A stretch of DNA of 64,000 bases, from positions 4,091,001 to 4,155,000 of the forward strand of contig NZ_CP112866.1 in the NCBI RefSeq assembly GCF_026410085.1, read 5' to 3'. The position numbers and the translations under genes were made by a program. The notes under the pieces were generated by a model that searched no databases, was not told where the DNA came from, and worked only from the letters and a program-made list of their open reading frames with translations. Shown one piece after another: positions 13,632 through 21,181 of the stretch (position 1 is its first letter; each line of letters opens with the position of its first letter). This DNA comes from Pseudomonas quebecensis (GTDB lineage: Bacteria > Pseudomonadota > Gammaproteobacteria > Pseudomonadales > Pseudomonadaceae).

Positions 13632-13650
13632 CGCCCGAATCGCAGGCAAC

Positions 13651-13691
13651 AAAAAACCGTGCCCGGATCGCTCCGAAGCACGGTTTTTTTT
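13651..13691. terminator. Bidirectional terminator between rlmF and the HU gene
   Basis: AACCGTGC (13655-13662) and GCACGGTT (13678-13685) form a stem flanked by A and T runs, so it can end transcripts from both convergent genes, rlmF (+) and the HU gene (-). Confidence 0.92.
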
Positions 13692-13699
13692 GCTGCGTC

Positions 13700-13981
13700 T
13701 TACTTGTTAACAGCGTCGGTCAGGCCTTTGGCCACAACCAGCTTGATAACTTTCTTGGCAGCGATTTCGATGGCAGCGCCAGTCGAAGGGTTACGGCCAG
13801 TACGGGCAGGACGCTCGGTCACTTTCAGTTTGCCAACGCCTGGCAGAGTGATTTCGCCGCCGTTTTCCAGCTGATCGGCAACAACCTGGCTCAGTTGGTC
13901 CAGCAGAGCGCGCACGGTGGTTTTCGGTGCGTCTACTGCTTCAGCCAGATCAGCGATCAGTTGGTCTTTAGTAATAGCCAT
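13700..13981 (-). CDS. HU-family DNA-binding protein
   Basis: 93-residue histone-like protein that bends and compacts DNA as a dimer. It has the MAITKDQLIADLAEAVDAPK N-terminus of the HU/IHF fold and the DNA-binding arm signature GVGKLKVTERPARTGRNPSTG, with the proline at the arm tip. Pseudomonads have several HU paralogues and I cannot tell from sequence alone which one this is, so no symbol is given. A ribosome-binding site (AAGGAA) precedes the ATG. The gene is divergent from ndpA, another nucleoid protein. Confidence 0.95.
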   Translation of the reverse strand: MAITKDQLIADLAEAVDAPKTTVRALLDQLSQVVADQLENGGEITLPGVGKLKVTERPARTGRNPSTGAAIEIAAKKVIKLVVAKGLTDAVNK

Positions 13982-14004
13982 TGTGGTGTTCCTTCCCTAT
14001 CAAA

Positions 14005-14033
14005 TTCATATGGATTGCAGAGTGCAGTGTCAG
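14005..14033 (-). promoter_or_regulatory. Predicted sigma-70 promoter of the HU gene
   Basis: On the minus strand there is a -35 CTGACA (14033-14028), a 17-base spacer and a -10 TATGAA (14010-14005). It lies 24 bases upstream of the HU start codon. Spacing is ideal and both boxes are good. Confidence 0.55.
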
Positions 14034-14377
14034 CCGTCGAGCCCGACCGTCTAGGCCTGGCACCCCTGGCTATAACCGCGGAGATCGGGGTTATAGATGC
14101 TTGAAACGGGGATTGGTTCGACCTGACAAATGCTGAATGCACGCTTATCGCCGAGACTTGGCGTAAGACGAGGCAAAACTAGCACAGAGACGGGGAAATA
14201 TCCGCTTCTACCTACCCATTTGGTCAGCTTTATCGCTCTAAACCGTGAAAAAAAGGCATATGCCCCGTCGGACGGCATGCAAAACCCCCTTCCGGGCGCG
14301 TCTTGACCAATGGGTGCGGTACACTGGGCAACTTTTCGGGGAGGCCGACCGCTCCCCTTCAACCAGCCGAGAAGCCT
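14034..14377. other. Intergenic region between the HU gene and ndpA
   Basis: Non-coding stretch of about 340 bases containing short inverted patches, such as CCCCTGGCTATAACCGCGG followed by GATCGGGGTTATAG near 14065-14098. It must hold the ndpA promoter, but the visible TTGACC (14303) and TACACT (14320) are only 11 bases apart, too close for a standard sigma-70 promoter. I see no gene in it. Confidence 0.4.
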
Positions 14378-15382
14378 ATGCCGATCCGTCATTGCATCGT
14401 CCACCTGATCGACAAAAAACCCGACGGCACACCTGCGGTTCTCCATGCCCGCGACTCCGAGCTTGCCGAGTCCGCCGCCATCGAGAACATGCTCGCCGAC
14501 CTCAACGAGAGCTATAACGCCAAACAAGGCAAGGCCTGGGGTTTCTTCCATGCCGAGTCCGGCGCGCACCCGTTCAGCGGCTGGTTGAAAGAGTATTTCG
14601 ACGGCGGCCAGGATTTCACCGCGTTCAGCCGCACCGCGGTCGAGCACCTGCAAAAGCTGATGGAAGAGTCCAACCTCTCCACCGGCGGCCATGTGCTGTT
14701 TGCCCACTACCAGCAAGGCATGACCGACTACCTGGCCATCGCCCTGCTGCACCACAGCGAAGGCGTGGCGGTGACCGACGAGCTGGACGTGACGCCCTCG
14801 CGTCACCTGGACCTGGGCCAGCTGCACCTGGCGGCGCGTATCAATGTCTCCGAGTGGCAGAACAACAAACAGTCCAAGCAGTACATTTCGTTTATCAAAG
14901 GCAAGAACGGCAAGAAGGTCTCGGAGTACTTCCGCGACTTTATCGGTTGCCAGGAAGGCGTCGACGGCCCGGGCGAAACCCGCACCCTGCTCAAGGCCTT
15001 CAGCGACTTCGTCGAAAGCGAAGACCTGCCGGACGAGTCCGCCCGCGAGAAAACCAAGACCCTGGTGGATTACGCCAGCAGCCAGGCCAAGCTCGGCGAG
15101 CCCATGGGCCTGGAAGAATTGTCCGGGCTGATCGATGAGGACCGGCCCAAGGCGTTCTACGACCATATCCGCAACAAAGACTACGGCCTGTCGCCGGAAA
15201 TCCCCGCCGATAAGCGCACCCTCAACCAGTTCCGCCGCTTCACCGGGCGCGCCGAGGGCCTGTCGATCAGCTTTGAAGCGCACCTGCTGGGCGACAAGAT
15301 CGAGTACGACGAGGCCGCCGGCACCTTGATCATCAAGGGCTTGCCGACCCAACTGACCGACCAGCTCAAGCGCCGCAACTGA
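14378..15382 (+). CDS. ndpA: Nucleoid-associated protein YejK/NdpA
   Basis: 334-residue nucleoid-associated protein of the YejK (37-kDa nucleoid) family. It begins [20 protein letters not shown] and contains the conserved [19 protein letters not shown], the [16 protein letters not shown] motif and a C-terminal region ending [10 protein letters not shown] chose the ATG at 14378; an in-frame extension upstream has no conservation. It lies opposite an HU gene, so the two neighbouring genes both encode chromosome-organising proteins. Its stop codon shares one base (TGATG) with the start of the downstream glutaredoxin-like gene. Confidence 0.93.
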   Translation: MPIRHCIVHLIDKKPDGTPAVLHARDSELAESAAIENMLADLNESYNAKQGKAWGFFHAESGAHPFSGWLKEYFDGGQDFTAFSRTAVEHLQKLMEESNLSTGGHVLFAHYQQGMTDYLAIALLHHSEGVAVTDELDVTPSRHLDLGQLHLAARINVSEWQNNKQSKQYISFIKGKNGKKVSEYFRDFIGCQEGVDGPGETRTLLKAFSDFVESEDLPDESAREKTKTLVDYASSQAKLGEPMGLEELSGLIDEDRPKAFYDHIRNKDYGLSPEIPADKRTLNQFRRFTGRAEGLSISFEAHLLGDKIEYDEAAGTLIIKGLPTQLTDQLKRRN

Positions 15383-15732
15383 TGCTTGGCGGGGTTTTCA
15401 AGAAAGTCCTGCTGGTGTTGCTGGTGGTAGTGGTCATTCAGAACTGGGGCAAGATCGAGCGGGTGTTCAACCCATCCCAGGCGGTGTCCGAGCAGGTACG
15501 CGCCCAGGCGCGCGTGGTGCTCTACACCACCGAGTGGTGTGGCTACTGCAAGCAGATCCGCCGCTTCCTGGACCAGAAAGGCATTCCCTACCAGCAATTC
15601 GATATCGAAAAAGACGCTCAGGCGCGCAAGGCGTACGAGGCGCTGGGCGGTGGCGGGATTCCGTTTGTGGACGTCAATGGCACGCTGATTCGCGACTACC
15701 AGCCTGAACAGATCATGGCGGCGCTGAAATAG
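15382..15732 (+). CDS. Membrane-anchored glutaredoxin-family protein
   Basis: 116 residues. An N-terminal hydrophobic segment (residues about 6-22, VFKKVLLVLLVVVVIQNWG) should anchor it in the inner membrane. The rest is a glutaredoxin fold with the redox motif WCGYC near residue 53 and the cis-proline motif GGIPFVDVNG near residue 92. If the single helix is N-in, the thiol domain faces the periplasm, but topology is not certain from sequence. Translation is coupled to ndpA through the TGATG overlap. The partner substrate is unknown. It converges with the fecR-like gene, with stop codons directly adjacent. Confidence 0.85.
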   Translation: MLGGVFKKVLLVLLVVVVIQNWGKIERVFNPSQAVSEQVRAQARVVLYTTEWCGYCKQIRRFLDQKGIPYQQFDIEKDAQARKAYEALGGGGIPFVDVNGTLIRDYQPEQIMAALK

Positions 15733-16710
15733 TCAGCGCACCACGATCACCCGGTCCAATAAGCTGTGCTGTTCGAACCCCAGCACCGCCTGCAGCGCAT
15801 TCAGCACTGCTTGCGGGTCCTTGCTCGGGAAACTGCCGCTGACGCGCTTGGCGCCCATCTCCTTATTAAGCAACAGGATGCGGCCCGGGTAATAACGTCC
15901 AAGATCCTCGACCACATCGGCCAACGCAGCCTTGTAGTAATTGAGCCAACCGTCGCGCCAGGCCAGGCGCGATTCGCTGTCGACCGCTTGCAAGGGTTCG
16001 GCGATGCCATCGGCATAAGCTACCTGCTGGCCGGCGATCAGCACCTGCTGCTGGCCGTTTTTAGAGGGTGTGACCCCGACACGCCCGGTCAACACCGTCA
16101 CCTGCGCGCCCGCCGGTTGCAGGCGCACTTCGAATTGCGTCCCCAGCACACGCGCTTCACCACTGCCGGCCTCCACCACAAATGGCTCACCGGTGTGGGT
16201 CACGCTGAAAAAGCCGGCGCCGCGACGCAACTGGATATGCCGCTCGCCGTGGCTGTAATCCACCGCGATGGCACTGTCGGCATCCAGGGTCACTTGAGTG
16301 TTATCCGCCAGGGTCACGGTCTTCACCTCCCCCGGCGCGCTCACATAATCGGCACCGAAGTCATCGATCCAGCGCGACGGCTGCCACCCGGCGCCCATCG
16401 AAATCATCAGCAGCAGGCACGCGGCCATGGCCAGTGCGCCGGACCAACGCAGCGCCCGCGAGCGCTTCGCGCGGTTCATGGCGTCGAGGTAGCCCTGCAG
16501 CGCCTGGGCATCTTCATGCACGAGCTGGCGCGCGGGCACTTCGCTCAACTCCCACAGCACCTGAGCCTGGGCGTAGGCTTCGACGTGGGCCGGGTCGGCG
16601 CGCAACCAGCGGCTGAACGTGGCCTGATCGCCACTGCTGGGCTGGTCGTGCAGCAGACTCAGCCAGGCCAGGGCGGCTTTTTCCTGCTCGGGCGTGGGGG
16701 TGAGGTTCAC
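15733..16710 (-). CDS. FecR-family anti-sigma factor
   Basis: 325-residue inner-membrane regulator that transmits the signal from a TonB receptor to its cognate ECF sigma factor. The N-terminal cytoplasmic anti-sigma domain (TPEQEKAALAWLSLLHDQ) is followed by one membrane segment (about residues 88-107, ALAMAACLLLMISMGAG). The periplasmic FecR domain shows the GEVKTVTLADNTQVTLDADS motif. The start is a GTG whose GTGA overlaps the stop codon of the upstream sigma gene by 4 bases. No TonB receptor follows in this operon, which is unusual for a fecI-fecR pair. Confidence 0.93.
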   Translation of the reverse strand: MNLTPTPEQEKAALAWLSLLHDQPSSGDQATFSRWLRADPAHVEAYAQAQVLWELSEVPARQLVHEDAQALQGYLDAMNRAKRSRALRWSGALAMAACLLLMISMGAGWQPSRWIDDFGADYVSAPGEVKTVTLADNTQVTLDADSAIAVDYSHGERHIQLRRGAGFFSVTHTGEPFVVEAGSGEARVLGTQFEVRLQPAGAQVTVLTGRVGVTPSKNGQQQVLIAGQQVAYADGIAEPLQAVDSESRLAWRDGWLNYYKAALADVVEDLGRYYPGRILLLNKEMGAKRVSGSFPSKDPQAVLNALQAVLGFEQHSLLDRVIVVR

Positions 16711-17282
16711 AGTGCTTTCCCTGGCGTGCGTGGGGTCGATGGCTCGCGAAGGCTGGCCTTGCAGGCTTCGAGGGCACGCATCATATGTTTTTCCACGGCG
16801 CTTTGGGACAGGCCCATGGCCTTGGCGATGTCGGCGTATTTACGCCCATGGATGCGGTTGAGCAGGAATATGTGCCGGGTGCGCTCCGGCAGGCTGCGCA
16901 GGGCGGCTTCGACATGCCGCAGATCATTGCCTGCCTCCAACGCGGCCTGGGGTTCGCAGCCATGATTGTCGCGCTGCTCCGGCAACCAGCCTTCGTTGCT
17001 GCGCACCCGCGCGCCTTCGCTGCGCAGGTGGTCGATGGCGATATTACCTGCGCAACGCAACAGGTAGGTGCTGAGCTCTTCGACCTGCACCAGGGGCCGG
17101 CGCCAGAAGCGCAGGAACAAATCCTGCACCAGGTCGGCCGCCGTGGCGCGACAGCCGACGCGGCGATTCACCAGAGCTTCCATCTGCGCACGCTGGGACA
17201 GGAACACCTGCAGAAAATGCGCGCGCCCACCCGGCGTGTCGGGCTGGGGCGAGTCCTGGGAATCGGGTGGGTTGCCGATCAT
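16707..17282 (-). CDS. ECF sigma-70 factor, FecI family
   Basis: 191-residue iron-starvation-type sigma factor. Region 2 is visible around ADLVQDLFLRFWRRP, with IDHLRSEGARVR after it. Region 4 has the helix-turn-helix RKYADIAKAMGLSQSAVEKHMMRA. I chose the ATG at 17282 (MIGNPPDSQDSP); an earlier in-frame ATG would overlap the DUF3325 gene. The gene sits directly behind the DUF3649/PepSY/DUF3325 genes and before its FecR partner, so all five are probably one transcript. Its receptor is not adjacent. Confidence 0.93.
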   Translation of the reverse strand: MIGNPPDSQDSPQPDTPGGRAHFLQVFLSQRAQMEALVNRRVGCRATAADLVQDLFLRFWRRPLVQVEELSTYLLRCAGNIAIDHLRSEGARVRSNEGWLPEQRDNHGCEPQAALEAGNDLRHVEAALRSLPERTRHIFLLNRIHGRKYADIAKAMGLSQSAVEKHMMRALEACKASLREPSTPRTPGKAL

Positions 17283-17295
17283 GATGCAAACACAC

Positions 17296-17622
17296 TCAGA
17301 GGATGGCGAAGGCCGCAACGGGACTGGCCAGCAGGCCGACGCCCGCCAGAATCAAGGCCAGCCTTGGCCGATACGGCAACAACAGCACCAATAGCAAAGC
17401 GCTGAGCATTAACACCGCGCACCACTCCACCAGGCCCTGGGCCCAACCGGACAGCCAGACCGCCGGCCCTATGGCCAGCGTCAGCAACAGCCCGCCCGCC
17501 ACACGCAAGCCCAGGCGCCGAGCCGGCGACGGTTTGCTGCGCAGCAGTTCGCCATGATGACGGTCGGTGGCCAGGCACAATGCGGTGAAACCCGCGTAGC
17601 ACATCAACATCGCGATCAGCAT
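17296..17622 (-). CDS. DUF3325-type small membrane protein
   Basis: 108 residues with three predicted membrane helices (residues about 1-18, 40-60 and 65-105). It resembles the DUF3325 proteins that accompany PepSY-type iron reductases in Pseudomonas siderophore loci. The start codon follows the PepSY stop codon with no gap (TGAATG), so the two are translationally coupled. It is probably an accessory subunit of an inner-membrane complex that reduces or processes ferric siderophores. That role is inferred from its companions. Confidence 0.8.
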   Translation of the reverse strand: MLIAMLMCYAGFTALCLATDRHHGELLRSKPSPARRLGLRVAGGLLLTLAIGPAVWLSGWAQGLVEWCAVLMLSALLLVLLLPYRPRLALILAGVGLLASPVAAFAIL

Positions 17623-19197
17623 TCAGTGGGCCTCACGTTTGAGGGTCAACGGGCGTGCGCGCTCAGCCTTGGGCGCTGGCACGCCGCGACGCTGCATCTT
17701 GCGGGCTGCCCAGGCGAAAAATACACCGCAGGCCAGGCAGGTCAGGTCGAAACCGGCCATAGCCCAGTCGCCGCTGGCCAGTGCCACGCCCAGGTGATGG
17801 GACGTGGTCAACGCATTGATCACCGGGATCGCCATAAACAGCAGCGCGGCGACGCTCAGTTGCTCGACCCCCCCCCGGCGGCCACGGCGCACACTCGCGT
17901 GCAGCAGGCTCAAGCCCCAGGCAATGAAGAAGGTCTGAACTTCCCAGCCGGAACGTTCGGCGAAGCTCACCGGCAGCAGACGATTGGCCCAGAAGAATGC
18001 GGCGATGGCGATCAGCAGGCCGGACATGCTGGCGATGTTCAACACCTCCACCAGACGCAATTCAAACGGCATTACGTGGGCTTTGGCATGCTTGAGTTGA
18101 CGCTTGCCGAGCCAGATCACCAGCCCGGTGCCGATCATCGCCGTGCCCGCCAGGCCGCAGATAAAGTACAGCCATCGCAGCACCGGCCCGGCGAAACGGC
18201 CCATGTGCAGGCCATAGAAACTGCCGCCGACCACCGCCGGCAACGACGGCTCGCCGCTGACCCGCAGCAGCTCGCCGGTGGTGCCGCTGAACGACACGGT
18301 GCTGCCAAAGTCGTGCACCACGCTGTCGGAACCGGCGCGGAACACATTGACCGACGCATTTACGTCGCTGGGGTTATTTACCGCCACCCGCTCAACATGG
18401 CCACCCGCCCATTGCGCCCGCGCCTGTTGGTACATCGATGCCAGCGGCAGCAAGCGACCGGGCTGGCCGAGCGCGGGAGCATTATCGGTGGCCGGGAATA
18501 CGTCGCTGAAAAACGCCTGGGTGTCATTGCCATAGGCGGCCAGGATCGGCGCCGGCATCACCATGCTCATGAAAATCACCAGGCTGCTGTAGGTAATCAT
18601 CAAGTGGAACGGCAGCACCAGCACTCCCACGGCATTGTGTCCATCGAGCCAGGAACGCTGGCCTTTGCGCGGGCGGAAGGTGAAGAAGTCCTTGAAGATT
18701 TTCTTGTGGGTGATGATGCCGGTGATCAGCGCGACGAACATCACCATCGCGGCCAGGGTGGAGAGCCAACGCCCCCACGGATAGGGCATTTGCAACTGGA
18801 AGTGGAAGCGATAGAAGAACTCGCCGCCCATGCTTTCGCGCGCCTGCACGGCAAGGCCGCTGACCGGGTCGAGGGTTTTGCGCATGAAATTGCCGCGCTG
18901 GCCGGGGTCGACCTTGTCCTGCCACATCACCGACAGGCCGGGCTCGCGGGCGTCCGGCAGGTTGATAAACCAGCGCGCGGCGGTCGGGGCGTTTGCCTGC
19001 AGGTACTGCTGCGCCACAGTCAGGCTGCGCACGTCATCGACCGGGTGGGTCTGTACTTCGGGTTGCATCCAGTGGCTGATTTCTTCCTTGAAATAGGCCA
19101 GGGTGCCCGTCAGGAAAATCGCGAACAGCAGCCAGCCGAAGATCAATCCGGCCCAGGTGTGCAACCAGGCCATCGCCTGGCGAAAGCCCTCTCTCAT
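17623..19197 (-). CDS. PepSY-associated membrane protein, putative ferri-siderophore reductase
   Basis: 524 residues with a PepSY_TM layout. The first membrane helix is WLHTWAGLIFGWLLFAIFLT, with histidines suited to heme ligation. A large periplasmic PepSY region follows, then helices near AMVMFVALITGIITHKKIF, and GLHMGRFAGPVLRWLYFICG, and a C-terminal helical bundle. Family members such as FoxB and the Fpv reductase remove iron from siderophores by reduction at the inner membrane. I chose the ATG at 19197, which overlaps the DUF3649 stop codon (ATGA). The frame extends upstream but that part is out-of-frame DUF3649 sequence. Confidence 0.88.
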   Translation of the reverse strand: MREGFRQAMAWLHTWAGLIFGWLLFAIFLTGTLAYFKEEISHWMQPEVQTHPVDDVRSLTVAQQYLQANAPTAARWFINLPDAREPGLSVMWQDKVDPGQRGNFMRKTLDPVSGLAVQARESMGGEFFYRFHFQLQMPYPWGRWLSTLAAMVMFVALITGIITHKKIFKDFFTFRPRKGQRSWLDGHNAVGVLVLPFHLMITYSSLVIFMSMVMPAPILAAYGNDTQAFFSDVFPATDNAPALGQPGRLLPLASMYQQARAQWAGGHVERVAVNNPSDVNASVNVFRAGSDSVVHDFGSTVSFSGTTGELLRVSGEPSLPAVVGGSFYGLHMGRFAGPVLRWLYFICGLAGTAMIGTGLVIWLGKRQLKHAKAHVMPFELRLVEVLNIASMSGLLIAIAAFFWANRLLPVSFAERSGWEVQTFFIAWGLSLLHASVRRGRRGGVEQLSVAALLFMAIPVINALTTSHHLGVALASGDWAMAGFDLTCLACGVFFAWAARKMQRRGVPAPKAERARPLTLKREAH

Positions 19198-19496
19198 GTG
19201 CGCGTCATCCAAAAACCAACGCCCGCCAGGGTCGCAAACAGGGCACTGGGCAGCATCACGCCAAGCCATGCACGCGCGGCGCTGCGGCAGGCGAAGCACC
19301 AGAGCACCGCCAGCAGATAGAACACAAACGAGCTCATCATCCCGGTGATCACCGCGTCGGCACGCGCGGTGGGCAACCACAGTGCCAGGCAGATACTGGC
19401 CAGGGAGGCCATAAGGTAACCGCCAATCACCGCCGCCAACAAGCGCGAGGTGACAGCAAAGCGGTAAGCCAGGGGCAATGAGGTTTTGCTTTTCAT
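19194..19496 (-). CDS. DUF3649-type membrane protein
   Basis: 100 residues with three membrane helices (about 16-37, 48-68 and 76-95), matching the DUF3649 iron-uptake accessory proteins of Pseudomonas. It is the first gene of the minus-strand operon, and its stop codon overlaps the start of the PepSY gene. Upstream lies a Fur-like box shared with the divergent fecI, so iron should repress it. Confidence 0.8.
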   Translation of the reverse strand: MKSKTSLPLAYRFAVTSRLLAAVIGGYLMASLASICLALWLPTARADAVITGMMSSFVFYLLAVLWCFACRSAARAWLGVMLPSALFATLAGVGFWMTRT

Positions 19497-19528
19497 GGGG
19501 AACGGCGCCAGGTTCGTCAGCGCGCAAT

Positions 19529-19547
19529 ATTAATGATAAATATTCTC
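19529..19547. promoter_or_regulatory. Fur box between the DUF3649 operon and fecI
   Basis: ATTAATGATAAATATTCTC matches the 19-base Fur consensus at about 14 positions, including the complete AATGATAA core. It lies between two divergent iron-uptake operons and can control both. Confidence 0.75.
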
Positions 19548-19667
19548 ATAAGCAAAACAGAACGGATGAATCACCTCCCCGTGCCGATTGCCGAACCTCG
19601 GTGCCGGCCCTACAATGCGAACAATTCTTGTTCTCTAACGCCTGCCGATGCCTGCGGAGTGTTCGCG

Positions 19668-20156
19668 TTGTCGCCGTCCAACACCGTCGAAGTTTTGTAC
19701 AACGACCATCATCACTGGCTCACGGGCTGGTTGCGACGCAAGCTCGGCTGCCCGGAAAGTGCCGCCGACCTGGCGCAGGACACCTTTATCCGCGTGCTCA
19801 CCGCCCGCGAAACGCCCACACTGATCGAACCGCGCGCCTTCCTTACCACCGTCGCCAAGCGCGTGCTGTACAACTTCTATCGCCGCCAGGATCTGGAGCG
19901 CGCCTACCTCGACGCCCTCGCGCAGATGCCCGAGCAATTAGCACCCTCGGAAGAGGAACGCGCGATCATCCTGCAAACCCTGATGGAGCTGGATCAACTG
20001 CTCGACGGCCTGCCCGTCCAGGTTAAACGCGCCTTTCTGCTGGCCCAGCTCGACGGCCTCACTTACGCGCAGATCGGTGCCGAACTGGGCATCTCCATCG
20101 CCACCGTCAAACGCCACCTGCATAAAGCGGCACTGCGCTGCTACTTCGCCCTATGA
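19668..20156 (+). CDS. fecI: ECF sigma factor FecI
   Basis: Sigma factor that directs transcription of the neighbouring receptor gene in response to the external iron chelate. With a TTG start at 19668 the product has 162 residues, typical for FecI, beginning with SPSNTVEVLYNDHHHWLTGWLRRK. GGAG lies 8 bases before that TTG. Upstream in-frame codons (an ATG at 19566, a GTG at 19659) would add a non-conserved tail. Region 2 is visible at SAADLAQDTFIRVL and region 4 at LTYAQIGAELGISIATVKRHL. The gene overlaps the fecR start (ATGA). Confidence 0.92.
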   Translation: MSPSNTVEVLYNDHHHWLTGWLRRKLGCPESAADLAQDTFIRVLTARETPTLIEPRAFLTTVAKRVLYNFYRRQDLERAYLDALAQMPEQLAPSEEERAIILQTLMELDQLLDGLPVQVKRAFLLAQLDGLTYAQIGAELGISIATVKRHLHKAALRCYFAL

Positions 20157-21091
20157 ACATTTCCAGCCATGTCGCCGACCAAGCCGTGCATTGGCTGCTG
20201 GAAATGCAGCAAGGCACGCTCACCCCACGTCAACAGGCGGCCTGGCAGCAGTGGTTGAACGCCCACAGCGAACACCAGCGCGCGTGGGAGCATATCCAAC
20301 GCGTCAATCAGCGCCTGCGCGGCATGCCCTCGCCCCTCGCCCATGCAACGCTTACTGCTCCTACCAGCAGTCGGCGTCAGGCGCTGAAGCTGTTGTTGCT
20401 CCTGGGTGCCGGCTCGGCCGCGGACTGGGGCTTGCGCCGGCAGCACATCCTGCCGCCGCTGACTGCCGATTACCGCAGCCCCGTCGGCCAGCGCCGCCAG
20501 GTGCAGTTGGCGGACGGCAGCCAGCTGCAGCTCAACACCGGCAGCGCGGTGGATGTGCATTTCGATGGTGAACAACGCTTGGTGCGCCTGCTCGAAGGCG
20601 AGATCCTGCTCAGCGCCAACGCCGGCAGTTTCCCGCTGCAGGTACTGACCGGCCAGGGCCTGCTCAGCAGCCAGGCCGCGCGCGTCAATGTGCGTCAGTT
20701 CAACGACCACACTCAGGTGGCCGTGCTCAAAGGCCGCGTCGAGGTGATGCCCAACACCTACAGCGGCCTGCCGCTGGTGGTCGAAGCCGCGCGCCAGGTC
20801 AATTTCACCCGTAAGGGCTGGGATACCCCGCGCGCCACCGACGCCAACAGCGGCGCCTGGGCCGAAGGCATGCTGATGGCTGCGCATATGCGTCTGGAGG
20901 ACTTCCTCGGCGAACTGGGCCGCTATCGCCGAGGCCAGCTCAACTGCGATCCGCAGGTAGCCAATCTGCTGATTTCCGGCAGCTACCCGCTGGATGACAG
21001 CGAACGCATTCTCGACCTGCTGGAAATCAGCCTGCCGGTGAAAGTCCGCCGCTTCACCCGCTACTGGGTCACGGTGCAGGCCCGCGCATAA
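20153..21091 (+). CDS. fecR: FecR anti-sigma/signal transducer
   Basis: 312-residue inner-membrane protein that relays the substrate-loaded state of FecA to FecI. It begins MNISSHVADQAVHWLLEMQ with the tryptophan-rich cytoplasmic domain. One membrane segment lies near residues 78-92 (ALKLLLLLGAGSAADW). The periplasmic FecR domain contains GQRRQVQLADGSQLQLNTGS. A C-terminal secretin/TonB-like segment ends LDLLEISLPVKVRRF. The ATGA overlap with fecI and the downstream fecA make the partnership clear. Confidence 0.94.
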   Translation: MNISSHVADQAVHWLLEMQQGTLTPRQQAAWQQWLNAHSEHQRAWEHIQRVNQRLRGMPSPLAHATLTAPTSSRRQALKLLLLLGAGSAADWGLRRQHILPPLTADYRSPVGQRRQVQLADGSQLQLNTGSAVDVHFDGEQRLVRLLEGEILLSANAGSFPLQVLTGQGLLSSQAARVNVRQFNDHTQVAVLKGRVEVMPNTYSGLPLVVEAARQVNFTRKGWDTPRATDANSGAWAEGMLMAAHMRLEDFLGELGRYRRGQLNCDPQVANLLISGSYPLDDSERILDLLEISLPVKVRRFTRYWVTVQARA

Positions 21092-21181
21092 ATTATTTTT
21101 CAACACCGTGAGCCGTTTTCCGTACCTCGCGTGACAGAGAAGGAAAGCCCCCTTGATCCTTCCTTCTCAGGACCGCCCTTC

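Noticed and set aside
14303..14325. TTGACC ... TACACT as an ndpA promoter
   Set aside because: The boxes are separated by only 11 bases, far from the 16-18 needed for sigma-70.
19566..19667. Longer FecI starting at the ATG at 19566
   Set aside because: The added 34 residues are not FecI-like, and a GGAG site is placed correctly for the TTG at 19668.
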